A stretch of DNA of 64,000 nt from Aquihabitans sp. G128. Lineage in GTDB: Bacteria; Actinomycetota; Acidimicrobiia; Acidimicrobiales; Iamiaceae. The stretch spans positions 4,588,001 to 4,652,000 of the forward strand of contig NZ_CP077604.1 of NCBI RefSeq assembly GCF_019048865.1, written 5' to 3'. The position numbers and the translations under genes are program-made. Below, piece by piece: positions 16,003 through 24,424 of this stretch. Within the stretch, counting starts at the first letter, position 1. The number at the start of each line of letters is the position of its first letter. The notes beneath the pieces were generated by a model. It was not told the origin of the DNA. It did not search any database and worked only from the letters and a program-made list of their open reading frames with translations.

Positions 16003-16782
16003 ATGAACGTGGTCGTCTGTGTCAAGCAGATCCCGGATCCCGCCGACCCCGGCGCGCTGAACCCGGATCACACCCTCAAGCGCGATGGCAAGCTCATCCT
16101 GGACGAGTCGGACTCGTACGGCGTTGAGATGGCCCTCCAGCTCGTCGACAAGGCCGGCGGCGGCGAGGTCACCCTCGTCTCCATGGCCCCCAACGGCGAG
16201 GTCTCCGGTCTCCGCACCGCCCTCGCCATGGGTGCCGCCAAGGCCGTGCTGGTGAGCGACGACGCCCTCAAGGGCGCCGGCGCCCTCGACACCGCCAAGG
16301 TGCTGGCCGCAGCCGTCGGCAAGGCCGGGGAGTACGACCTCGTGCTCGCCGCCACCGAGTCCTCCGACGGCTACACCGGCACGGTGCCCGAGCAGCTCGC
16401 CGCCCTCCTCGACCTGCCGTCGATCACCTTCGCCAAGTCGGTCGAGATCGCGGACGGCACCGTCAAGGTGCAGCGCCAGACCGAGGCCGGCTACGACGAG
16501 TGCGAGGCGCCCCTCCCGGCGCTCGTCTCGGTCACCGCCGGCGTGGTCGAGCCCCGCTACCCCTCGTTCAAGGGGATCATGGCCGCCAAGTCCAAGCCGG
16601 TCGAGACCGTCACCGTGGCCGACCTCGGCCTCGATGCGGGCATCGTCGGCTGGGCCGGCGCCGGCCAGGAGATCGTCGACGTGGCCGCCGCTCCCGAGCG
16701 CGAGGCCGGCGAGGTCATCGAGGACGACGGCGAGTCGTTCCAGAAGATCGTCGCCTTCCTCGACGGCCTCAAGGTCCTCTGA
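16003..16782 (+). CDS. etfB: Electron transfer flavoprotein subunit beta
   Basis: The 259-residue EtfB starts MNVVVCVKQIPDP, the family hallmark. It also carries LAATESSDGYTGTVPEQLA and the signature region DECEAPLPALVSVTAGVVEPRYPS. With EtfA it forms the FAD/AMP-containing heterodimer that takes electrons from acyl-CoA dehydrogenases to the quinone pool. An acyl-CoA dehydrogenase gene lies elsewhere in the window (58.9 kb). EtfA follows 28 bp downstream in the same operon. Confidence 0.96.
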   Translation: MNVVVCVKQIPDPADPGALNPDHTLKRDGKLILDESDSYGVEMALQLVDKAGGGEVTLVSMAPNGEVSGLRTALAMGAAKAVLVSDDALKGAGALDTAKVLAAAVGKAGEYDLVLAATESSDGYTGTVPEQLAALLDLPSITFAKSVEIADGTVKVQRQTEAGYDECEAPLPALVSVTAGVVEPRYPSFKGIMAAKSKPVETVTVADLGLDAGIVGWAGAGQEIVDVAAAPEREAGEVIEDDGESFQKIVAFLDGLKVL

Positions 16783-16810
16783 GAACCCCCACCAAGAAAG
16801 GAACGCAGAC

Positions 16811-17776
16811 ATGGCTCTTTCCAAGGTGTGGGTCCACGCCGAACTGACCCCCGAGGGCACCGTCGCCCCGATCTCGCTCGAGATCCTGGCCAAGGCCCGC
16901 GAGATCTCGGACGTGGTCGAGGTCTTCACCGGCGGCGACGGCGCTGCCATCGCCGAGACGGTCGGCAAGCACGGCGCCACCAAGGTGCTCGCCACCGGTG
17001 ACATCTCCGACAAGCTCCAGGGCGTGCACGTGGGTGCGGCGCTGGCCGCGGCCATCGAGGGCGGCGACGCCCCCGACGCCGTGCTGCTCGGCACCACCTA
17101 CGACGGGCGAGACATCGCCGCTCGCCTCTCGGTGAAGCTCGACAAGCCGGTGCTCACCAACAACACCGACATCGACGTGGCCGACGGCATCGTGGTGTCC
17201 ACCCAGATCTTCGGTGGCACCCAGATCGTCAAGACCAAGTTCGCCGCCGGTGGCCCCGCCATCGCCACCTTCCGCCCGAAGTCGTTCGTGGCCGAGGAGA
17301 CCGGTGGCGCTGCCGCCGAGGTGGCCGAGCTGGGCCTCGTCGACGCCGGTGCCGCCGGCGCCGCCAAGCTGCTCAACCGCCACGTCGAGGAGACCTCCGG
17401 TCCCAAGCTCGACGAGGCGGCCGTGGTCGTCTCCGGCGGCCGTGGCCTCGGTGAGGCCGGCAAGTTCGACATGATCGAAGAGCTGGCCAAGATGCTCAAG
17501 GGCGCCCCGGGCGCCTCGCGGGCCATCGTCGACGCCGGCTGGGTGCCCTACAGCTACCAGGTCGGCCAGACCGGCAAGGTCGTCAAGCCCACCGTCTACA
17601 TCGCGGCCGGCATCTCCGGTGCCACCCAGCACATGGTCGGCATGAAGGGCTCCAAGAACATCGTCGCCATCAACAAGGACCCGGAGGCCCCGATCTTCGG
17701 GATCGCCGACCTCGGCATCGTGGGCGACGTGCACAAGGTCCTGCCCAAGCTCATCGAAGCCCTCAAGGCTCGCTGA
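16811..17776 (+). CDS. etfA: Electron transfer flavoprotein subunit alpha
   Basis: The 321-residue protein carries the C-terminal FAD-binding domain: [14 protein letters not shown], then [30 protein letters not shown] and [19 protein letters not shown]. These are the canonical FAD contacts of EtfA. The N-terminal half is the Rossmann-like domain shared with EtfB. AAAGGA lies about 9 bp before the ATG, so the second gene of the operon is leadered. A strong terminator follows at 17801. Confidence 0.96.
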   Translation: MALSKVWVHAELTPEGTVAPISLEILAKAREISDVVEVFTGGDGAAIAETVGKHGATKVLATGDISDKLQGVHVGAALAAAIEGGDAPDAVLLGTTYDGRDIAARLSVKLDKPVLTNNTDIDVADGIVVSTQIFGGTQIVKTKFAAGGPAIATFRPKSFVAEETGGAAAEVAELGLVDAGAAGAAKLLNRHVEETSGPKLDEAAVVVSGGRGLGEAGKFDMIEELAKMLKGAPGASRAIVDAGWVPYSYQVGQTGKVVKPTVYIAAGISGATQHMVGMKGSKNIVAINKDPEAPIFGIADLGIVGDVHKVLPKLIEALKAR

Positions 17777-17800
17777 GCCTCGGCACCGCCGTGCGAACCG

Positions 17801-17829
17801 ACGGGCCCCGGCCGCTGGCCGGGGCCCGT
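17801..17829 (+). terminator. Terminator after etfBA
   Basis: A perfect 13-bp stem, ACGGGCCCCGGCC / GGCCGGGGCCCGT, has a GCT loop and starts 25 bp after the etfA stop. It has no T-run, as is common in high-GC actinobacteria. Confidence 0.8.
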
Positions 17830-17937
17830 CCGCGTCCGGACCTCGTCCCCGCCGTGAGCCCCCGTTGAGCCGCCAGCCCCTGTTCGGCCGCGACCGTCGC
17901 CAGCGCGACGGGCGCCGCCGCCCTGCTGCGCGGCGAG

Positions 17938-18297
17938 GTGGTCGAGCTCGACGTGCAGCTCCGGCGCACCTCGGCCCGGGGTTGGGGGCCGTGGACCCCG
18001 GCGACCATCACCCTGGGCTCGCTGCCCGACGGCGTCGTGAACTGGCACGCCGAGGACCCCGTCGCCGTGGGGCTCCCCGCCATCCGAGGCCCCATCACCG
18101 CCACCTTCACCGAGATCGACGACGTCTGGCTGCGCCCGGTGCGCTTCCGCACCGAGGCGTTCTGGGGCATGGACGCCGAGATCGTCGTGCTGCGCTCGGA
18201 GCGGGCGACCAGCGAGCTGGCGCTCGCCCCGGACCTGACCGGCCCCCTGCTCGATCGGCTGGCCGAGCAGCTCGGCCTGGCCGACGACGACGCCTGA
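17938..18297 (+). CDS. Hypothetical protein, 119 aa
   Basis: A soluble, beta-rich small protein with no signal peptide or membrane segment. It has Trp-rich strands ([32 protein letters not shown]) and an acidic C-terminus. No family is recognised. The frame is open back to 17869 with coding-like sequence but no start codon there, so GTG 17938 is used. The gene lies between etfA and a MerR regulator on the same strand. A gap of 65 bp with a -10-like hexamer separates it from the regulator gene, so they need not be co-transcribed. Confidence 0.6.
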   Translation: MVELDVQLRRTSARGWGPWTPATITLGSLPDGVVNWHAEDPVAVGLPAIRGPITATFTEIDDVWLRPVRFRTEAFWGMDAEIVVLRSERATSELALAPDLTGPLLDRLAEQLGLADDDA

Positions 18298-18349
18298 TCG
18301 GCCCCATCGGGCGCCCTGACCCTCCGTCAGGACCCGCCGGAGCGGCGGG

Positions 18350-18355
18350 TAGCCT
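18350..18355 (+). promoter_or_regulatory. -10 hexamer TAGCCT for the MerR regulator gene
   Basis: TAGCCT ends 7 bp before the GTG at 18363, the leaderless layout. It also fixes the start within a longer open frame. Confidence 0.5.
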
Positions 18356-18362
18356 CGGACCG

Positions 18363-19061
18363 GTGGGCACCGAGCTGACGATCGACGAGCTGGCCGCGCA
18401 GGTCGGCATGACGGTCCGCAACATCCGCGCCCACCAGTCCCGCGGCCTGCTGCACCCGCCCCGGATCGTCGGTCGCACCGGGTACTACGGCGACAGCCAC
18501 GTGGGCCGGCTGAGCCAGATCCGCGAGCTGCAGGACGAGGGCCTGAACCTGGCGGCCATCGCCCGGGTCCTCACCGACGGCACGCTGACCGCGGTGGCCA
18601 CCGGCCCCTTCGCCGACGTCGCCCCGGAGTACGGCAAGCCCGGCGAGGTGGCCGAGCGGCTGGGCCTCGAGCTGGACGACCCCGTCATCCAGCGCTCGGT
18701 CGACATGGGCCTGATCACCCCCGAAGGCGATCGCATCCGCATCGAGCTGCCCCGGCTGGTGGCCATCGCCGAGCAGCTCCGCGACGTCGGCGTGCCCCTC
18801 GACGCCATGCTCGACGTGGTCGAGGTGGTCCGCGAGGCCAGCACCCAGGTGGCCCGGTCGTTCATGAAGCTGGCCGACGAGCACCTGGTGGCCAAGGTCG
18901 TGGCCGAGTCCGGCGGCGACCTGGACCAGCTCACCGAGGCGGTCGAGCGCCTCCACACCCAGGCCAGCGGCGCCATCGACGTGCTGTTCAACCAGGCCAT
19001 GTCGGCCGAGATCCGGACCTACCTGGCCCCACCGTCCGACGACGGCGACCTCGAGGCCTGA
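18363..19061 (+). CDS. MerR-family transcriptional regulator
   Basis: The 232-residue protein has an N-terminal winged helix-turn-helix of the MerR type: [26 protein letters not shown], then [11 protein letters not shown] and [18 protein letters not shown]. The rest is helical (residues about 75-225) with no Cys or metal-binding motif, so the signal is probably an organic ligand or a protein. The downstream convergent gene encodes an AurF-like diiron protein; control of that gene is possible but only suggested by adjacency. A small hypothetical gene lies upstream. Confidence 0.85.
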   Translation: MGTELTIDELAAQVGMTVRNIRAHQSRGLLHPPRIVGRTGYYGDSHVGRLSQIRELQDEGLNLAAIARVLTDGTLTAVATGPFADVAPEYGKPGEVAERLGLELDDPVIQRSVDMGLITPEGDRIRIELPRLVAIAEQLRDVGVPLDAMLDVVEVVREASTQVARSFMKLADEHLVAKVVAESGGDLDQLTEAVERLHTQASGAIDVLFNQAMSAEIRTYLAPPSDDGDLEA

Positions 19062-19072
19062 GGGACCGGGGG

Positions 19073-20050
19073 TCAGGCCGGGGCGACGTCGTCGTCCCAG
19101 AGGCCGCAGCGCTTCCACACCCGGCGGGCGGTGGGCGTGAGCAGGCCGAGCTCGGCGCAGAGCCGCCGCAGCTTGGCGACGCAGTCCTTGCGCAGCTGCC
19201 GGCCCTCGGGGCTGCGGCGGGCCTCGGCCAGGACCGCCTTGGGGACGCCGTGGGCGCGATGCAGCTCAGGCGTGGGGTCGACCATGAGCGGCGCCATGAT
19301 CCACAGCACCAGCGGCACCCGGAGGGCCAGGTGCTTGCGACGGGTGGTCGACAGCGTGGGCACCAGGTCCTTCAGGTAGGTGCGGGCGAAGGCGATGTGG
19401 CGGGCCTCCTCGGTGACGTGGATCCGCATGATCCGCTCGACCAGCGGGTGGCTGGTGCCCTCGCGCAGCTGGCGGCGCTGCAGGTGGTCGACCGGGTCCT
19501 CGCCGCCCAGCACCAGCATGAAGAACAGCTCGGGGAACGCCCGCTGGATGACCGTCACGGCCGGCGGGGCAACGGCGCGCAGCCAGCGGGGCATGCCGTG
19601 CACGGGCATCTCGCTGCGGTTCACCAGCTCTTGGAACATCAGTGAGTGCTGGGACTCCTCGATGACCTCGTGGTGCAGGTAGCGGTACTCCGGCGCCGCG
19701 TTCGGCAGCCGGAAGGCGTAGGTGAGCAGGCCCCGCTGGAGCAGGTTCTCGAACTGCATGCCGACCTTGAACGCCGCGCAGACCCGGTGGAGGCCGATCC
19801 GGGCCTGCAGCTCGGGCGTCTGGTCCTGGAACCACGCGGTGCGGGCGAGCGGGTCGAAGGCGAAGAGCCCGCACCGAGGGTCGTCCGGGCCGATGGCCAG
19901 CTCGGGATCGTCCCAGGCGATGTCGACGTAGGCGTCGTGGTGCTTCTCCACCGACTGCCGGCTCAGCCGCTCCACCAGCGCCCCCAGCTTCCTCGCCGGC
20001 TGCTCGGTCGGCCCATCGACGTCGGTGGCGGGGTGGAGGGTGGCGGTCAT
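19073..20050 (-). CDS. AurF-like diiron oxygenase family protein
   Basis: This 325-residue all-helical protein has two ferritin-like diiron motifs: HHEVIEESQHSLMF (EExxH) near residue 130 and HVTEEARHIAF (EExxH) near 230. An upstream Glu in FENLL near 105 adds a further ligand. This pattern fits the AurF p-aminobenzoate N-oxygenase family, of which many actinobacterial members have unknown substrates. It has no membrane segments and is probably cytoplasmic. The ATG at 20050 is preceded by a palindrome at 20062-20076 that could be an operator. It converges on the MerR regulator with 11 bp between stops. Confidence 0.82.
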   Translation of the reverse strand: MTATLHPATDVDGPTEQPARKLGALVERLSRQSVEKHHDAYVDIAWDDPELAIGPDDPRCGLFAFDPLARTAWFQDQTPELQARIGLHRVCAAFKVGMQFENLLQRGLLTYAFRLPNAAPEYRYLHHEVIEESQHSLMFQELVNRSEMPVHGMPRWLRAVAPPAVTVIQRAFPELFFMLVLGGEDPVDHLQRRQLREGTSHPLVERIMRIHVTEEARHIAFARTYLKDLVPTLSTTRRKHLALRVPLVLWIMAPLMVDPTPELHRAHGVPKAVLAEARRSPEGRQLRKDCVAKLRRLCAELGLLTPTARRVWKRCGLWDDDVAPA

Positions 20051-20061
20051 GTCGACAGGGT

Positions 20062-20076
20062 TCCATGTGTCATGGA
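20062..20076. promoter_or_regulatory. Palindrome upstream of the AurF-like gene, candidate operator
   Basis: TCCATG-TGT-CATGGA is a perfect 6-bp inverted repeat whose near edge is 11 bp from the start codon, overlapping where the promoter must be. TGTCA also recurs as a direct repeat at 20068 and 20081. A TetR- or MerR-type repressor site is plausible; the regulator is unknown. Confidence 0.4.
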
Positions 20077-20120
20077 TCGGTGTCAAGGTTCTGCGGACGA
20101 ACCCGGTCGTCCCCGCGGGA

Positions 20121-20164
20121 TTCCTGTCGCTTGGGGTCGGTGGGCGACCCCTGGGCGACAGGAA
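20121..20164 (-). terminator. Two-part hairpin after the SCO1664-family gene
   Basis: The outer stem TTCCTGTCGC / GCGACAGGAA (10 bp) encloses an inner stem GGGGTCG / CGACCCC (7 bp). It sits about 100 bp after the stop of the leftward SCO1664 operon and before the AurF-like promoter, a terminator position. Confidence 0.6.
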
Positions 20165-20267
20165 CCTTCGACGAGTGGGGTCCCGATCCCAAGCACCCCG
20201 TCGACCGAGCAACGGCTCAGGGGACGCGACCCGGTCGGACGCGACTCCGGGGCGTCCGCCCCAAGGG

Positions 20268-21272
20268 TCAGACGAGGGGCCAGGGGAAGCGGCGGCCGGT
20301 GGGGTCGGTGGGGAGGCGGCCCTCGCTGAGCAGGGCGCGGGCGCGGGAGCGGAGGGCGTCGCGCTCGAAGGGGTCGAGGAGCTCGTGGAGCTCGGGGACG
20401 AGGTCGGCGCAGGAGAAGCGGTCGAGGTCCTCTGCCAGTTCGGCGGGGAGCGGCTCGCCGGCGAAGTCCCAGATGACGGTGCGGAGCTTGAACTCGGCGT
20501 GGAGGCAGAGGCCGTTGTCGATGCCCCACAGGTGGCGCTGGGCGTCGACGAGGACGTGGCCGCCCTTGCGGTCGGTGCTGTTGGCCACCAGGTCGAAGGC
20601 GGCCATGCGGCGGAGCTGGGCGTGGGTGGCCTCGTCCTCGAGCAGCACGAAGTAGTGCTGGTCGAAGTCGGCCTCGATGAACCACTGCAGCGAGCCGGGG
20701 CCGAACGGGCCGTCGCGGACGATGGTGGGCGGCACCACGTCCCAGCCGATGGCCCGGGCCAGCTGGTAGGCGCCGGCCTCGCGGCGGTACAGGCCGTCGG
20801 GGAAGTCCCACAGCGGCCGCTCGCCCCGGTGGGGCTTGTAGATGGCCCGGCCGAGCGGGCCGTGGCCGGCGGCCCGGGCGACGGCCTCGGGGTCGTGGTC
20901 GGGGGCGGCCGGGGTCGGCTGGGCCGCATTGTCAGGCGCCGCTGGCGCCTGGGAATCGGCCGGGCCGTCGCCGTCGGCCGGCTCGTAGTCGTCGGACGGG
21001 TCGTCGGCCTCGGTGGCGCGCTCGGCCGCGGCGCGGACGTCGTCCTCGTCCTCCCAGTCCTCGTCGTCGTCCCACTCGTCGTCGTCGGGCTCGCCGTCGT
21101 CGGCGACCTCGGTGAGGCCGGCGTCAGGGCGGCTGCCCTTCGGCCAGAGCTCGCAGAGGAACGTGGCGTTCGAGCTCCACGGCATGCGGCCCAGCAGGAC
21201 CAGGTCGGAGCCGGCCAGCAGCTCCTCGATGGCCCGGGCGGGCCGGGGCTCAGTTGAGTCGGGGGCAGGCAT
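20268..21272 (-). CDS. SCO1664 family protein (PI3/PI4-kinase-like fold)
   Basis: The 334-residue member of the actinobacterial SCO1664 family is distantly related to PI3/4-kinases. It has IYKPHRGERPLWDFPDGLYRR near residue 145-165, QLARAIGWDVVPPTIVRDGP, then AFDLVANSTDRKGGH and IDNGLCLH, the equivalents of the kinase catalytic and metal-binding loops. An extra acidic, Asp/Glu- and then Pro/Ala-rich insertion occupies about residues 60-135. The substrate is unknown. The start overlaps the end of the DUF3090 gene by 23 bp. The conserved trio with DUF3090 and the MSMEG_4193 phosphatase suggests one pathway. Confidence 0.88.
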   Translation of the reverse strand: MPAPDSTEPRPARAIEELLAGSDLVLLGRMPWSSNATFLCELWPKGSRPDAGLTEVADDGEPDDDEWDDDEDWEDEDDVRAAAERATEADDPSDDYEPADGDGPADSQAPAAPDNAAQPTPAAPDHDPEAVARAAGHGPLGRAIYKPHRGERPLWDFPDGLYRREAGAYQLARAIGWDVVPPTIVRDGPFGPGSLQWFIEADFDQHYFVLLEDEATHAQLRRMAAFDLVANSTDRKGGHVLVDAQRHLWGIDNGLCLHAEFKLRTVIWDFAGEPLPAELAEDLDRFSCADLVPELHELLDPFERDALRSRARALLSEGRLPTDPTGRRFPWPLV

Positions 21273-21750
21273 GGCCGTCGGGATCGATGGGCTGCTCGCA
21301 GAGGCGGCAGATCGGGCGGCCGCTGGCGGCGAGGGCCTCGACCTGGCGGGCGAAGCCCTGCACCTGCTCCCTCGTGAGGTGCACTCGGAGGCGGGCCGGG
21401 TCCCGCGTGATGGGCTCGTCGTCCTCCTCGTCGATGAGGAGCTCCTCGAGGAGGACCACGAGGCGGGCGGCGTTGCGGTCGACGCCGATGCTGATGGAGC
21501 CGACGGTCCAGTGGAGGTCGGTGGGGGGCAGGGCCTCGGCCGGGGGCACGTCGACGTGCTCGTCGCCGGGCAGGTCGTCGAGCAGGTTGACGAGGTGCTC
21601 GGAGAGGGCGACGGCCTGCTGCTTCTCGCACTTCACCGCGACCTCGGCGCCGTCGGCGAAGGCCTGGAAGTAGAAGACGCGGCGGCCCGGCTCGCCCAGC
21701 GTGCCGACGGTGAAGCGGCCGGGGCGGTCGAACTCCCAGGACTCGGTCAC
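21250..21750 (-). CDS. DUF3090 family protein
   Basis: The 166-residue product has the family features: FTVGTLGEPGRRVFYFQA near the start, VAVKCEKQQAVALSEHL, and a C-terminal zinc-ribbon-like ICRLCEQPIDPDGHACPR. Its GTG start overlaps the stop of the upstream phosphatase gene (GTGA), and its own end overlaps the SCO1664 gene. No biochemical role has been established. The trio is a fixed neighbourhood in many actinobacteria, and I recall mycothiol-related genes nearby there; none is visible here. Confidence 0.9.
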   Translation of the reverse strand: MTESWEFDRPGRFTVGTLGEPGRRVFYFQAFADGAEVAVKCEKQQAVALSEHLVNLLDDLPGDEHVDVPPAEALPPTDLHWTVGSISIGVDRNAARLVVLLEELLIDEEDDEPITRDPARLRVHLTREQVQGFARQVEALAASGRPICRLCEQPIDPDGHACPRLN

Positions 21751-22451
21751 GACGGGGCCAGCTTGGTGAGGTCGTCCCCCGTGGAGTTCACCGCGAGGAC
21801 GACGGGGCCGGTGGGCGTCTGGAGGATGGCGCTCACCGAGCACGGCGAGACGACGATGCGCTGGAACAGGTCCAGGTGGGTGCCGAGGGCGTGGGCGACG
21901 GCGGCCTTGATGGGGTCGGCGTGCGACACCAGCACCACGGTCTTGCCCCGGTGGGCAGCGCCGAGCCGGTCGAGCGTGGACACCATGCGCTGCTGCATCT
22001 CGGTGAAGGACTCGCCGCCGGGGAACCGGAAGCCGCTGGGGTAGCGCTGCACGGTCTTCCACTCGGGGAGCTTGTTGAGCTCGCTGAGCTTGCGGCCGGT
22101 CCACTCGCCGAACTCGCACTCGAGCAGGCCCTTGTCGACCTTGACGCGCTGGCCGAGGGCCTTGGCGATGGGGGCGGCGGTCTCCCGCGTGCGCTCGAGG
22201 GGCGAGGCGTAGACGGCCTCGACGTTCTGGAGCCCGGCGATGCGGGCGGCGACCGCTTCGGCCTGGGCCGTGCCGGCCTCGGCGAGGTGCAGGCCCTTGG
22301 CCCGGCCCGGCAGCGTCGCCCCGGTGGTGGGCGTCTGGCCGTGGCGCACGAGCAGGACCAAGGTGTGCTGCGGCGGAGCGGCGGCCTTGGTGGCCTTGGC
22401 CTTGGCGGCGCCCGTGCGGCGGGTGGTGGTGGAGGAAGAGGTGGCAGCCAT
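21747..22451 (-). CDS. Histidine phosphatase family protein, MSMEG_4193 type
   Basis: The 234-residue protein starts with a Lys/Ala-rich tail (about 28 residues), then LVLLVRHGQTPTTG. This is the RHG motif with the catalytic His near residue 36. It continues with YASPLERTRETAAPIA (second Arg), LLECEFGEWTGR (Glu) and VVLVSHADPIKAAV (second His). These make a complete phosphoglycerate-mutase-like active site. The substrate is unknown. It is the first gene of the three-gene leftward operon; TAGGTT stands 10 bp before the ATG. Confidence 0.9.
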   Translation of the reverse strand: MAATSSSTTTRRTGAAKAKATKAAAPPQHTLVLLVRHGQTPTTGATLPGRAKGLHLAEAGTAQAEAVAARIAGLQNVEAVYASPLERTRETAAPIAKALGQRVKVDKGLLECEFGEWTGRKLSELNKLPEWKTVQRYPSGFRFPGGESFTEMQQRMVSTLDRLGAAHRGKTVVLVSHADPIKAAVAHALGTHLDLFQRIVVSPCSVSAILQTPTGPVVLAVNSTGDDLTKLAPS

Positions 22452-22461
22452 CGGTCGGGAC

Positions 22462-22467
22462 AACCTA
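22462..22467 (-). promoter_or_regulatory. -10 hexamer TAGGTT for the three-gene phosphatase operon
   Basis: Read on the minus strand, TAGGTT ends 10 bp before the ATG at 22451, so the 5' leader is absent or only a few bases long. Confidence 0.45.
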
Positions 22468-22529
22468 CCGGCGTCGCCACGCCCTCCCACGGCGTGGGGC
22501 GTCGTGCCCGGGAGGCCGGAGCGGCCCGG

Positions 22530-22535
22530 TACGGT
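22530..22535 (+). promoter_or_regulatory. -10 hexamer TACGGT for the uracil-DNA glycosylase gene
   Basis: TACGGT ends 7 bp before the GTG at 22543. The divergent operon hexamer is 62 bp away on the other strand. Confidence 0.5.
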
Positions 22536-22542
22536 CCGGCAG

Positions 22543-23205
22543 GTGGACTCGTTGGCCGCCGTGAGCCAGGACGTGGTGGCGTGCCGGGCCTGCCCGCGGC
22601 TGGTGGCGTGGCGGGAGCAGGTGGGCGAGGAGAAGCGCGCCGCCTACCGGGACGAGGACTACTGGGCGCGACCCGTGCCCGGCTTCGGCGACCCGGCGGC
22701 GCGGCTGGTGGTGGTGGGCCTGGCGCCGGCGGCGCACGGGGCCAACCGCACCGGTCGGATGTTCACCGGCGACCGCTCCGGCGACTTCCTCTACGCCGCC
22801 CTCCACCGGGCGGGCTACGCCAACCAGCCCACCAGCGTGAGCCGCGACGACGGGCTCGAGCTCGACGGCGCCTGGATCACCGCACCGGTGCGCTGCGCCC
22901 CGCCTGCCAACAAGCCCACCACCGACGAGCGCGATCGCTGTCGCCCGTTCCTCGATCGGGAGCTGGCGCTGCTGGCCGACGCCTCGGTCTTCCTGGTGCT
23001 GGGCGCGTTCGGCTACCAGGGCCTGGCCGGCTACCTCGGGCTGCGGCCCCGGCCTGCCTTCGGGCACGGCGTGGAGGTCCCGCTCGCCGACGGGCGCACG
23101 ATCCTGTGCAGCTACCACGTGAGCCAGCAGAACACCTTCACCGGCAAGCTCACGCCGGCGATGCTCGACGCCGTGCTCGCCCGAGCCCGCGAGCTGACCG
23201 GCTGA
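22543..23205 (+). CDS. Family-5 (UdgB-type) uracil-DNA glycosylase
   Basis: The 220-residue enzyme removes uracil, and probably other deaminated bases, from DNA. Four Cys for a [4Fe-4S] cluster are visible in CRACPRL and in the stretch CAPPANKPTTDERDRC. Motif A reads GLAPAAHGANRTGRMFTGD, which lacks the polar catalytic residue of families 1 and 4 and is typical of family 5. Motif C reads SYHVSQQNTFTGKLT, with the conserved His and the Asn/Thr that follow. It is a monocistronic-looking gene with its own hexamer; the downstream neighbour converges. Confidence 0.9.
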   Translation: MDSLAAVSQDVVACRACPRLVAWREQVGEEKRAAYRDEDYWARPVPGFGDPAARLVVVGLAPAAHGANRTGRMFTGDRSGDFLYAALHRAGYANQPTSVSRDDGLELDGAWITAPVRCAPPANKPTTDERDRCRPFLDRELALLADASVFLVLGAFGYQGLAGYLGLRPRPAFGHGVEVPLADGRTILCSYHVSQQNTFTGKLTPAMLDAVLARARELTG

Positions 23206-23251
23206 GGTCGCCCGCCTGGCCCGACCGGGCCAGGGCGCTCCTGGCGGCCCG

Positions 23252-24118
23252 TCAGGCGGCGAGGTGGGTGCGGAGATCGGCCCGGGTCTCGGCGAGGTCG
23301 ACCGGCCGGCCGGCGAGCTGGGCCAGCAGTTCGGCGAGGTCCCAGCGGACCAGCACGCCGAAGCGCACGGGAGCCAGGCCCACGTGGGTGAGGCCGTGGG
23401 CGTCGTCCCCGTCGAGCAGGGCCAAGGCGAGGACCTGGTGGAGGTCGCGCAGGCGGGTCTTGGTGGTGGCGGTCAGCTTGAGGTCGACCACGGTGCCGCC
23501 CACCACGAGGTCGGCCTCGGCGCCGCCGACGGCGTCGGAGCCGGCGAACGAGGTGCCCACCGAGGCGGCCAGGGGCTCGATCGGCTCGCCGAGCTCGTCC
23601 AGGCGGAGCGAGGCCAGGGACCGTGCGGCTGCCCGCTCGACGGCCACGATGTCGGCCGCCCAGTGGTTGGGCACCTGGAGCAGCAGCTCGTCCGCCGTCC
23701 CGGCGGTGAGGATGGGCTCATACCAGGGCTCGTCCCAGCGCTGCGAGCGCTGCGCCCGGTCCAGCAGGCCGGCGAACCAGGCGAGGCGTGCGGCGTCGTA
23801 GGGGTGCTGGGGGACCGGCCCGGCCAAGCGGGCGAGCACGTCGTCGACCACCTCGGCCGATGCGCCGTCGCCCACCAGCAGCGCGCCACCGGCCCGCACG
23901 TCGGCTCGGTCGGCGGGGGCGAAGTCCCAGCCGACCCGGGCGTTGATGGCGTGGCCGAGCACGGCGTTGGGGGTCGGTCCACCGGCCGGGTCGTCAGGCG
24001 GGAGGTGCGGCTTCACGTTCCGGAGCGCCTTGCGCCAGGGGTCGAGGACCGACGTGGTCTCCGGGAAGCGCCGATCGAGGAACCGCCGGATCGGCGACGC
24101 CGGGCTCTCGAAGTTCAC
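23252..24118 (-). CDS. Hypothetical protein with a PD-(D/E)xK nuclease-like core
   Basis: A 288-residue soluble protein. Near residues 205-235 it reads GGAEADLVVGGTVVDLK, a beta-hairpin with Glu/Asp and a D-L-K ending. This is the arrangement of the PD-(D/E)xK catalytic core, followed by a helix (HQVLALALL) as expected. Upstream, AVGTSFAGSDAVGGAEADL could supply the first acidic residue. No defence partner is adjacent: the gene lies alone between udg and a glycosyltransferase operon. A nuclease fold is inferred from the motif only. Confidence 0.6.
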   Translation of the reverse strand: MNFESPASPIRRFLDRRFPETTSVLDPWRKALRNVKPHLPPDDPAGGPTPNAVLGHAINARVGWDFAPADRADVRAGGALLVGDGASAEVVDDVLARLAGPVPQHPYDAARLAWFAGLLDRAQRSQRWDEPWYEPILTAGTADELLLQVPNHWAADIVAVERAAARSLASLRLDELGEPIEPLAASVGTSFAGSDAVGGAEADLVVGGTVVDLKLTATTKTRLRDLHQVLALALLDGDDAHGLTHVGLAPVRFGVLVRWDLAELLAQLAGRPVDLAETRADLRTHLAA

Positions 24119-24218
24119 GCTTCAGGCTCACCGGTCCGTTGTAGCCGACCGGGCGGCGCAGTCGGCCTTCCGCCCCGCGCGGCGCCGACCCGGATCGGTC
24201 ATTTCGGCACTTAACCGT

Positions 24219-24234
24219 GCTACGGATACGTAGC
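24219..24234. promoter_or_regulatory. Inverted repeat GCTACG-gata-CGTAGC, possible operator
   Basis: A perfect 6-bp inverted repeat lies about 70 bp upstream of the small membrane gene at 24302, in the only A/T-containing patch of the divergent gap. A regulator site or a promoter-overlapping hairpin are both possible. Confidence 0.35.
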
Positions 24235-24301
24235 GCGGTGCTCGTGGTCGAGCGTGCAAAGGAGGCAGCGTCATCCACCCGGCCGACAAGACGTGTCACC
24301 G

Positions 24302-24424
24302 ATGCGCTTCGTGGTGGTCCTGATCGCCGTGCCGATCGCGCTCGTCCTGCTCGTGGGGCTGTCCGCCCTCGTCATCCGGTCGGCGACCGCTGGCCGGAGC
24401 GATGACCGCGGAGGTCGCGCGTGA
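24302..24424 (+). CDS. 40-residue single-helix membrane peptide
   Basis: The short frame begins MRFVVVLIAVPIALVLLVGL, a clean transmembrane helix, and ends in a basic/acidic tail (RSDDRGGRA). Its TGA overlaps the GTG of the next micro-frame (GTGA), which in turn overlaps the glycosyltransferase start in the same way. The chained overlaps and the clear helix support translation. The function is unknown; a small subunit or regulator of the downstream membrane glycosyltransferase would fit. No good ribosome-binding site is seen at its own ATG. Confidence 0.5.
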   Translation: MRFVVVLIAVPIALVLLVGLSALVIRSATAGRSDDRGGRA

